DNA of 64,000 nt from CAVQRB01 sp963715055 (lineage in GTDB: Bacteria; Pseudomonadota; Alphaproteobacteria; Rhodobacterales; Rhodobacteraceae): the NCBI GenBank assembly GCA_963715055.1, contig CAVQRB010000013.1, positions 62,001-126,000 of the forward strand, given 5' to 3'. Below are positions 34,779 to 40,915 of this stretch, piece after piece (position 1 is the first letter of the stretch; each line of letters starts with the position of its first letter). Below the pieces are notes generated by a model. It worked only from the letters and a program-made list of their open reading frames with translations, was not told the DNA's origin and made no database searches. A program made the position numbers and the translations under genes.

Positions 34779-35495
34779 TCAAGCAAACTCCAGCCGGGTT
34801 GGTCCCAACTTGAACTCAAGGGATACTTTCGGGTGTTCACGCCGCACTTGTGTTCTGCCCGGCCTTAGAAACAGGTGCCATGTCTGGAACTGCGTTGGGT
34901 CGGGATCGCAAAAAGCCCGGCAGGTAAGTACCGCGATATTCGGCAGACCGTCCGGGTGACGGGCAGAGGCGTAGCGGATCAACTCGCAACCTTCCTTGCG
35001 AACGCGGTCCGCGAAATCAAGGCAAGCACTGTAGTCCGCGGGATCGGTCCAGAGCGCTTCGTCGCGTGACATGGGCGGTTCGGTGAGGTCAATGGCTGCC
35101 GGTACGCGAACCGCTACACTGAAGGCCGTGTAGGTTCCCGGCGCCTTTGGCAATGGGGTGTCGGGCGAGCCTTCGAAGAAGATCTTCCTCTGCCAGACGG
35201 TCTCGGCGACAGCCGTGATGGGATCCTCCGCGCCGTAGAACACGCCAGCAGTTTCGCCTTTCCTGCGAAAGCGGGAATCCCAAGGGTATCTTCCGTACCG
35301 AAAAGGCGTGCTGAGCAGATAATGTAGATGCTGGCACTCGGGTGGCACCGGAGGCTTTGTGGTTTCCAGGATGTGTTCGAGGAGTTCCTGCTCTTCGCCA
35401 CTGTCGACGAGCTTCGTCGTCGACACGATGTGTTGCGCTTCCACGAGGCGCCAGACTGTGTTTGCGTAGGGCTTATAGGGGAGCTCTGGCGGCAT
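34779..35495 (-). CDS. RES-domain NAD+ phosphorylase toxin
   Basis: 238-residue RES-domain toxin; characterised members destroy NAD+. The conserved Arg lies in the RYPWDSRFRR segment, the Tyr and Glu in GVFYGAEDPITAVAETVWQR, and the Ser in LIRYASARHPDG, matching the Arg-Glu-Ser pattern that names the family. Its start overlaps the antitoxin gene by 23 bases, the usual antitoxin-first order. Codon use and length look normal, with no sign of decay. Confidence 0.82.
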   Translation of the reverse strand: MPPELPYKPYANTVWRLVEAQHIVSTTKLVDSGEEQELLEHILETTKPPVPPECQHLHYLLSTPFRYGRYPWDSRFRRKGETAGVFYGAEDPITAVAETVWQRKIFFEGSPDTPLPKAPGTYTAFSVAVRVPAAIDLTEPPMSRDEALWTDPADYSACLDFADRVRKEGCELIRYASARHPDGLPNIAVLTCRAFCDPDPTQFQTWHLFLRPGRTQVRREHPKVSLEFKLGPTRLEFA

Positions 35496-35844
35496 CGAGA
35501 TAGTTCATGACTCGCACGAGGCCCTGGGCTGATTTCACTTCGTCCTTCGGGGTCGCATTGAGATGCGTATTCCGGTTGGCCATCCAGGCCTTCATCGATG
35601 TACCGTCACCGTGGACAATCGCATCCAGCGAACGAAACACGCGCACCAGACATGCTGCCAGTTCAAAAGGTTTGCCGCTCAGCCTGTACTGTCCATCGTT
35701 GAGGCGCGATACCGAAGAGGGACTGACGCCGATGACGGTAGCAAGTTCGGCGCCCGACAGGCCCAGTGCCTGAGACGCTCGAAAAACCGCCTTGCCCAAG
35801 ATCATGCCGGAAGCTGTCTGGGGGGATGCATTCGGATGAGTCAT
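35473..35844 (-). CDS. Xre/MbcA/ParS-type antitoxin (DUF2384)
   Basis: 123-residue antitoxin. The N-terminal half is a helix-turn-helix (SGAELATVIGVSPSSVSRLNDG), and the C-terminal half is the toxin-binding DUF2384 region (FELAACLVRVFRSLDAIVHGDG, then MKAWMANRNTHLNATP, then GLVRVMNYLDAARA). ATG 35844 is chosen because conservation begins shortly after; ATG 35898 is in frame but adds an unlikely leader. It is translationally coupled to the RES toxin, and by family habit represses its own promoter. Confidence 0.82.
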   Translation of the reverse strand: MTHPNASPQTASGMILGKAVFRASQALGLSGAELATVIGVSPSSVSRLNDGQYRLSGKPFELAACLVRVFRSLDAIVHGDGTSMKAWMANRNTHLNATPKDEVKSAQGLVRVMNYLDAARAPL

Positions 35845-36041
35845 CGCTATATGCCTTTCGTGTGAAATATAAATAGCATCAACTTTCCACAGATACAAGT
35901 GTCACCTGGGGGCTCTCTTCCCACCCGTCGGCATGCTTCGATGCCTGCGACGCCGGTAAGCCATGAGTTGGATTGCGCCTCCAAGACCGGGCTGTGGCGG
36001 GGTAATTGCACTCATCCACGACCTGAAGGCGAAGCTCATGC

Positions 36042-36461
36042 TCAGCTATTCGCAGATGACATTGGAAGGGCGATATCGGCCAGTGTCGAACGATCCAGAT
36101 CGGCCAGGAAAGCTGTTTCAGCCGATCGCAGCCGGGCTTTCAGGCGGCATCTGCCGTCGAGCGAACAGGTATTGGTCTCGGTCTGGAAACACTCGACCAG
36201 CGGTTGGTCTTCCTCGAGAAGTCGTACCAGATCGCCCAAACGGATCTCTCCCGCGGGCCGCGCCAATACCGCGCCACCCCCACCGCCGCGGCGTGTCTCC
36301 ACGATCCCGCCGCGCGACAGGCGTTGCATGATCTTGCTCAGATGGTTGCGCGACAGGCTGAATTCCAATGCCAGTTCCGCCGTCGAGAAGGCGCGGTCCT
36401 GGGCGGTGGCCATGCGCATCAGCATGCGCAGGCCGTAATCGGTAAAGGACGTAAGGCGCAA
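36042..36461 (-). CDS. nsrR: NsrR-like nitric-oxide-sensing Rrf2 repressor
   Basis: 139-residue Rrf2-family regulator. It starts with a TTG codon (LRLTSFTDYGLRMLMRMA) preceded by GGGAG; the frame's upstream ATG would run through the operator. The winged helix includes LALEFSLSRNHLSKIMQRLSRGG, and three cysteines (Cys91, Cys99, Cys105; ECF...NTCSLDGRC) can hold an Fe-S cluster that reacts with NO. The C-terminal STLADI segment is typical of NsrR. It faces nnrS/nnrU, NO-related genes, and a palindrome lies just upstream of its start. Confidence 0.82.
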   Translation of the reverse strand: MRLTSFTDYGLRMLMRMATAQDRAFSTAELALEFSLSRNHLSKIMQRLSRGGIVETRRGGGGGAVLARPAGEIRLGDLVRLLEEDQPLVECFQTETNTCSLDGRCRLKARLRSAETAFLADLDRSTLADIALPMSSANS

Positions 36462-36484
36462 ACTCTGTCTCCCTTGTCTAAATG

Positions 36485-36499
36485 GGTATTTACAATACC
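36485..36499. promoter_or_regulatory. probable NsrR operator, GGTATT-TAC-AATACC
   Basis: A perfect 6-bp inverted repeat with a 3-base centre, in AT-rich DNA 24 bp upstream of the nsrR TTG. The spacing and the TATTT/AATA arms resemble known NsrR sites, so autoregulation is likely. Control of the rightward genes is possible but nnrS starts 500 bp away. Confidence 0.6.
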
Positions 36500-36550
36500 T
36501 ATTAATGAATTTAAGTCTTGATGCAACGAAAAATGCCTCAGGAGGCCATG

Positions 36551-36949
36551 ATGGCCGGAACACAGTCAGAGCAACCGAGACTCCCGCCCGCGAGACCTGA
36601 AGGAACGCAGGCGTTCATGGATCCGACAGGTTTCTGCGTCACGGCGCTGGCGCAACTCGTGCATGGGTTTCGTCGCAAAATCCGAACGGATGCCTTTCTT
36701 TGGCCTGCATTTACCGGATGCATAGCCGGTTGGACGTTAAATCCGGAACGCATGGTGTCCTTCTGGCCACTGGCGGAGGCGCTGACGCCAGTGGTGACAC
36801 CCGTGCCACTGATTGGCCGCCGAGTTGAGGGGGTTCCATCTCGGCCGCTGGTTCAAGCGAAGCCTGGCGGCGCTCGCCACACGATCCATGGCCAACGGTG
36901 TCGGTATGTGTTCCGCTCGCGCCACCGCGAGCTATCCCCAACCGGATAA
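36551..36949 (+). CDS. uncertain open reading frame with a good ribosome site
   Basis: AGGAGG at 36540-36545 precedes ATG 36551, opening a frame of about 132 codons. The product is not recognised. Its first 80 residues are moderately hydrophobic (VTALAQLVHGFRRK, WPAFTGCIAGW) and the last 50 look random and arginine-rich. A second frame (from about 36813 to 37001) has a more protein-like pattern (LGRWFKRSLAALATRSMANG), which could mean a decayed gene with a frameshift. Position right after the NsrR operator is suggestive. It may also be non-coding. Confidence 0.25.
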   Translation: MAGTQSEQPRLPPARPEGTQAFMDPTGFCVTALAQLVHGFRRKIRTDAFLWPAFTGCIAGWTLNPERMVSFWPLAEALTPVVTPVPLIGRRVEGVPSRPLVQAKPGGARHTIHGQRCRYVFRSRHRELSPTG

Positions 36950-37000
36950 TATCCCCTTGGGCAGAATCCTGACCGACATGGGAATACAAGCTTCAAGGTA

Positions 37001-38218
37001 ATGAATATGAGCAGCACGGCAGAACAAATGCGCGCATGGCAAGGTCCGGCGCTTTTCACCTACGGCTTTCGCCCGTTCTTCCTCGGGGCTGCGGTCTGGG
37101 CCGTGCTGATCATGCTGCTCTGGGTGCCGATGATGTCTGGCGCGGTGACGCTGCCGACTGCATTCGACCCGGTGTCATGGCATGCGCATGAGTTTCTGTT
37201 CGGATATCTCTCCGCCGTGGTCGCGGGGTTTCTGCTTACCGCGGTGCCGAACTGGACCGGGCGGATGCCGATTGTGGGGTGGCCGCTCGCAGCGCTCTTC
37301 GCGCTCTGGCTCATGGGGCGGACCGCGGTAAGTTTCTCACTCTTCCTGCCGCCCTTTCTGGTGGCGGTCGCTGATCTCGCTCTTCCGCTCGCGCTTTGCC
37401 TCGTGCTTGCGCGGGAGATCGTCGCGGGCAAGAACTGGCGAAACCTGATCGTCCTGGCCATGCTTGCCGTGTTCATGCTCGCCAACGGGTTGTTCCACTG
37501 GGAGGCGTCCATGGGGGCACAGGCCGCCCAGGGGCATGGTCTGCGCCTGGGCCTTGGCGCAGGGGTGATGATGATCGCCGTGATCGGCGGGCGGATCGTG
37601 CCGTCCTTCACCCGCAACTGGCTGGTCCAGAAGGGCGGCGGGCGCTTGCCGGTGCCGCCGATGCAGACCTTCGACAAGGTGGCTCTTCTTGTCTTGCTGG
37701 CGGCGCTCCTGCTTTGGGTCTTCTGGCCTGACCATCCTGCAACGGGCAGCGCGCTTCTACTGGCAGGGCTTGCGCATGGCGTGCGGCTGGTGCGGTGGGC
37801 GGGATATCGGACAGCAGCGGAGCCTCTGCTTGCCATTCTGCATCTGGCTTATGCCCTTGTGCCACTCGGCGCGCTGGCGATCGGGGCGGATGTGCTCTGG
37901 CCCGGCACCTTCGGGGCTGCGGCGGCGCAGCACCTCTGGATGGCTGGCGCGATCGGTTTGATGACATTGGCTGTGATGACGCGGGCCACTCTGGGGCATA
38001 CTGGCTGGCCCCTTCACGCGGGCAGCGGAACCGTCGGCATATACGTCGCTGTGGCGGTGGCGGTTCTGGCACGGGTGGCGGCAGGCGTCTGGCCGTCGGA
38101 GGCGGGCTGGTTGCATATGATCGCCGGTCTCGGCTGGATCGCAGGCTTTGGCGGGTTTGTCCTCGCGTATGGTCCCTTGCTGTTGCGCCTCCCGCCGGAC
38201 AAGCGGCGCGCGGGCTAG
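37001..38218 (+). CDS. nnrS: NnrS family protein
   Basis: 405-residue haem/copper-type membrane protein with about twelve helices, linked to relief of nitric-oxide stress. Family features are ALFTYGFRPFFLGAAVWA at the start, SWHAHEFLFGYLSAVVAGFLLTAVPNWTGR, the MMIAVIGGRIVPSFTRNWL segment and VMTRATLGHTG near the C-terminus. Two ATG codons (37001, 37007) are possible. It is followed after 8 bp by nnrU and lies near nsrR, the usual NO-response context in denitrifiers. Confidence 0.9.
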   Translation: MNMSSTAEQMRAWQGPALFTYGFRPFFLGAAVWAVLIMLLWVPMMSGAVTLPTAFDPVSWHAHEFLFGYLSAVVAGFLLTAVPNWTGRMPIVGWPLAALFALWLMGRTAVSFSLFLPPFLVAVADLALPLALCLVLAREIVAGKNWRNLIVLAMLAVFMLANGLFHWEASMGAQAAQGHGLRLGLGAGVMMIAVIGGRIVPSFTRNWLVQKGGGRLPVPPMQTFDKVALLVLLAALLLWVFWPDHPATGSALLLAGLAHGVRLVRWAGYRTAAEPLLAILHLAYALVPLGALAIGADVLWPGTFGAAAAQHLWMAGAIGLMTLAVMTRATLGHTGWPLHAGSGTVGIYVAVAVAVLARVAAGVWPSEAGWLHMIAGLGWIAGFGGFVLAYGPLLLRLPPDKRRAG

Positions 38219-38226
38219 GCCGCGCC

Positions 38227-38895
38227 ATGGCCTGGCTCGAATTCGCCGCGGCCTGGGGGGTCTTCTTCGCCACCCACTCGTTGCCGCTGCGCCCGCCACT
38301 GCGCCCCTGGCTTCAGGCGAGGCTGGGGCCGCGTGGCTTCATCTATGGGTACTCGCTCCTGTCTCTGACCGTGCTCGGCTGGTTGATCGGTGCCGCGGGG
38401 CGCGCTCCTTTTGTACCATTGTGGGCCTGGGCGCCCTGGCAGGCCCAAGTGCCGCTGGTGGTGATGCTGCCTGTCTGCCTGATCCTTGCCCTTGCCATCG
38501 GCCGGCCAAACCCTTTTTCCTTTGGCGGTGCGCGGTCACATGCATTCAATCCGGCGCGCGCCGGGATCGTGCGGGTTACGCGGCACCCGCTTCTTCTGGC
38601 GCTGTCGCTCTGGGCATTGGCGCATCTTGTTCCCAACGGAGATCTGGCGCACGTGATCCTGTTTGGCGTTTTCGCAGCCTTCGCAGCCTTCGGCGGGCGT
38701 CTGGTTGACAAGCGACGCCAGCGCGAAATGGGAGCGGCGTGGCAAAGGCAATACAGCGAGGTCATGTCCGGCATCGGGACCGCAAGACCGGAAGCCTGGG
38801 GGTCTGTCTGTCTGCGCCTTGGGCTGGGCGTCGCCCTCTACGCGGGCCTGATCTGGCTGCATCCATGGCTCTTTGGCGTGAACCCCCTGGGGTGA
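38227..38895 (+). CDS. nnrU: NnrU family membrane protein
   Basis: 222-residue inner-membrane protein of the NnrU family with about six helices. The segments FFATHSLPLRP, RLGPRGFIYGYSLLSLTVLGWL and NPARAGIVRVTRHPLLLALSLWALAHLVPNGDLAHVILFG match the family. It is related to the isoprenylcysteine-methyltransferase-like fold but no methyltransferase role is established. ATG 38227 is 8 bp after nnrS, so the genes form an operon. NnrU is associated with nitrite/nitric-oxide respiration. Confidence 0.85.
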   Translation: MAWLEFAAAWGVFFATHSLPLRPPLRPWLQARLGPRGFIYGYSLLSLTVLGWLIGAAGRAPFVPLWAWAPWQAQVPLVVMLPVCLILALAIGRPNPFSFGGARSHAFNPARAGIVRVTRHPLLLALSLWALAHLVPNGDLAHVILFGVFAAFAAFGGRLVDKRRQREMGAAWQRQYSEVMSGIGTARPEAWGSVCLRLGLGVALYAGLIWLHPWLFGVNPLG

Positions 38896-39001
38896 AATAC
38901 CAAAGGCTACGACGTTTTTCGAAGGGAAATGTTCCGCACCCGAAAGCGCTCTCGCGGTCGCCAAACGGCCAATCAGGGCGCCCGGAAATTTTCCCGCGCG
39001 T

Positions 39002-39015
39002 TTGTGCCAGATCAA
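39002..39015 (+). promoter_or_regulatory. FNR/Dnr-type box
   Basis: TTGTG-CCAG-ATCAA matches FNR/Dnr-type consensus well. A TAAACT element at 39037-39042 implies a start near 39050, putting the box centre (39008.5) at about -41.5, the activating position. The twin DUF6455 genes follow. Confidence 0.6.
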
Positions 39016-39076
39016 GGAATTCGCCTTCGCCGCGGATAAACTGACCTCATGTACCACACGGGAGGAGTGTCGTATC

Positions 39077-39370
39077 ATGTCATCAAGCCTGCTCGAAACA
39101 ACGATCGAAGCCTTTGAGGAACGCATGGCGCTCAGGCGCAGGATGTTGCGCCTCGCGGGTGTCACGCTGCCCAGCCGGAATATTCCTGAAAACATCGAAG
39201 ACGAAATCCGCGACAGCATTTTCAAATGTGATGACTGCGCGAGCGGCGAGGAATGCGCAGCCTGGCTCGCTGCGGCGAAGCCCGGAACGCCTCCGGCCGC
39301 GTTCTGCCCCAATCGCGACGCCATCCTGCGTCTCAAGGCGGAAGGCTATGCATCGGAGGCGGCCAAATGA
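39077..39370 (+). CDS. DUF6455 family small cysteine-motif protein (first copy)
   Basis: 97-residue soluble protein with an N-terminal helix (ETTIEAFEERMALRRRMLRLAG) and a C-terminal four-cysteine module: Cys-x2-Cys-x5-Cys (CDDCASGEEC) followed by FCPN. The pattern is that of DUF6455, found in Rhodobacterales, and could hold zinc or an Fe-S cluster. It starts at ATG 39077 after GGAGGAG. It is co-translated with a second copy (ATGA overlap) and lies behind an FNR-type promoter between nnrU and the nar genes, so a role in anaerobic respiration or NO chemistry is plausible. Confidence 0.68.
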   Translation: MSSSLLETTIEAFEERMALRRRMLRLAGVTLPSRNIPENIEDEIRDSIFKCDDCASGEECAAWLAAAKPGTPPAAFCPNRDAILRLKAEGYASEAAK

Positions 39371-39636
39371 GCATCCGCGAGGCACTCGGGAGCTGCTACG
39401 CGGTGCGCGACGCCCGCCTTGGCCAGATGGGCGAGATGCTCGAGGTGACAGGCGCCCTGTCACGGTTGCCGCAGGGTTTCGGCGGTGACGCCGATCTGCA
39501 GCCCGCCGTCCTGCGATGTCTGGACTGCCTGAACGTCGATATCTGCAAGAATTGGCTGGCAGGTGCTGCGCAAGGATCCGAGGCACCCTCCTTTTGCGCC
39601 AATGCCGGGCGGTTCAACCGGCTGAGGTCACGCTGA
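39367..39636 (+). CDS. DUF6455 family small cysteine-motif protein (second copy)
   Basis: 89-residue paralogue of the preceding protein. It has the same module, Cys-x2-Cys-x5-Cys (CLDCLNVDIC) and SFCANAGRFNRL, after a divergent N-terminus (LGQMGEMLEVTGALSRLPQ). The start overlaps the first copy's stop, which indicates tandem duplication with retained coupling and perhaps a heterodimer. Function unknown. Confidence 0.66.
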   Translation: MSIREALGSCYAVRDARLGQMGEMLEVTGALSRLPQGFGGDADLQPAVLRCLDCLNVDICKNWLAGAAQGSEAPSFCANAGRFNRLRSR

Positions 39637-39643
39637 CGTTTTG

Positions 39644-39946
39644 TCAGGCCTTCTCCCTGTCCTCTATCCAGGCCCCGGCGGCGCCCGCGCGCGGCAGGCC
39701 CAGCGGGCCGATGGCTCGGAAGGTCACTTGGTGCAGCGCTGCATCCGCGATGCCCTTGGACCGGGCTCGGCGGGTGTGCGAATGGACCGCCTCTCCGCAA
39801 GCCACCCCGATTGCAAGCGCCGGTTTGACAAGACGCTTCTCGCGGTCGGTCAGGGTGCAGGCCTTGCCGAGGCTGGAAAAGGCGCTCCAGATATCCGCGT
39901 GCTGCTGGGCAAGATCATCGGTTGCGCCGGGCATGGATATCGTCAT
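39644..39946 (-). CDS. carboxymuconolactone-decarboxylase-like (AhpD-fold) small protein
   Basis: 100-residue AhpD-fold protein. The core DREKRLVKPALAIGVACGEAVHSHTRRARSKGI matches the family, but the CxxC peroxidase pair of AhpD is reduced to one cysteine, followed by two His in HSH. Catalysis as a disulfide reductase is therefore doubtful. It lies 10 bp downstream of the Crp/Fnr-type regulator on the same strand and is probably co-transcribed with it. Confidence 0.7.
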   Translation of the reverse strand: MTISMPGATDDLAQQHADIWSAFSSLGKACTLTDREKRLVKPALAIGVACGEAVHSHTRRARSKGIADAALHQVTFRAIGPLGLPRAGAAGAWIEDREKA

Positions 39947-39956
39947 GACAGCATTC

Positions 39957-40652
39957 TCACGTTGAATAGTCGTCGATCAGCGGATTGGGCTTGGCGTAGC
40001 GCATGAGGTCTTCGAGGTCGGTGATCACGATGTGGTTGCCCTCAACCTTGACACCGTAGGGCTCAAGGCCCTTGAACGCGCGGCTGAGGTTTTCCGGTGT
40101 CATGCCGAGAAAGGAGGCGAGGCGCCTTTTCTCCATCGACAGATCGAACTCGACCTCTCCGACCCGCTCCTGCTGGCGCAGCAGGTAGTTTGCCAGCCGT
40201 TCGAGCGATGTTCGCAACTTCAGATCCTTGGTATTCTTGACAACGGAGCGGTAGCACTGCGCGAGCTCGGCAACGATGGCTTGGGCAAAGGCGCCATCCT
40301 TGCCGAACACCGCCCTCACGTCCTGGGACGGGATCAGGGCGATGCGGCTTTTCTCCAGTGTTCGGGCGGACATGAGGTAGGGCAAGTTCCGGACACTGGC
40401 CGCAAGGATGAAGGTCGATACCGGTCTTACTGTCGCCATGCTCGTCTCCCGGCCATTCCAGCTCGCAAAGAGATCGACGGACCCCGACAGAACCACATGC
40501 AGGAAATCGGGCGGCTCATTTTCATGAATGAGGTCGATCCGGGGCGGAAAATTCTGAACATAGGCGCCGCGCATGAGGGCACGGAAGCTTGCCTCTTCCA
40601 TATTGGCAAACAACGCAAGGTCGCGAACCTCATCTTTGTACGACTCGGACAT
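39957..40652 (-). CDS. narR: Crp/Fnr-family regulator, NarR-like
   Basis: 231-residue regulator with an N-terminal cyclic-nucleotide-binding-like barrel and a C-terminal winged helix (KRRLASFLGMTPENLSRAFKGL). It lacks the N-terminal cysteines that hold the FNR Fe-S cluster; the one cysteine (AQCYRS) is elsewhere. It is divergent from narK with an FNR-type box between. In Paracoccus a cluster-less Crp/Fnr protein, NarR, in this position activates the nar operon in response to nitrate or nitrite. The symbol rests on that synteny and lack of cysteines. Confidence 0.75.
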   Translation of the reverse strand: MSESYKDEVRDLALFANMEEASFRALMRGAYVQNFPPRIDLIHENEPPDFLHVVLSGSVDLFASWNGRETSMATVRPVSTFILAASVRNLPYLMSARTLEKSRIALIPSQDVRAVFGKDGAFAQAIVAELAQCYRSVVKNTKDLKLRTSLERLANYLLRQQERVGEVEFDLSMEKRRLASFLGMTPENLSRAFKGLEPYGVKVEGNHIVITDLEDLMRYAKPNPLIDDYST

Positions 40653-40818
40653 GTCCGCCGTGGTCCTCAGGTTTTTTTGTGCTTTGAGGTATCTGTCGGG
40701 TTCGCTTGATAAATGTCAACCGGGCGATTGATCCATGCGAAAGGTGACTTGACCTCTCGTGGTTTCTGATTTGATAAATTTATGTAAGTTATTTATTTTG
40801 CTACATATTTTTTAATTC

Positions 40819-40832
40819 TTGATCCAGATCAA
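40819..40832 (+). promoter_or_regulatory. perfect FNR/NarR box upstream of narK
   Basis: TTGAT-CCAG-ATCAA matches the FNR consensus at all ten half-site positions. It is centred at 40825.5, 90 bp before the narK ATG, after a 60-bp AT-rich stretch. A matching -10 element is not obvious, though one near 40855-40860 would give -41.5 spacing. Confidence 0.8.
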
Positions 40833-40915
40833 GCAAGCGACCCCCAAAACCGTCCACCTAGGCATCCAAGCCCGAATTGGGCGTTTCGCACGCATTTTCG
40901 TCAGGAGGACACATC

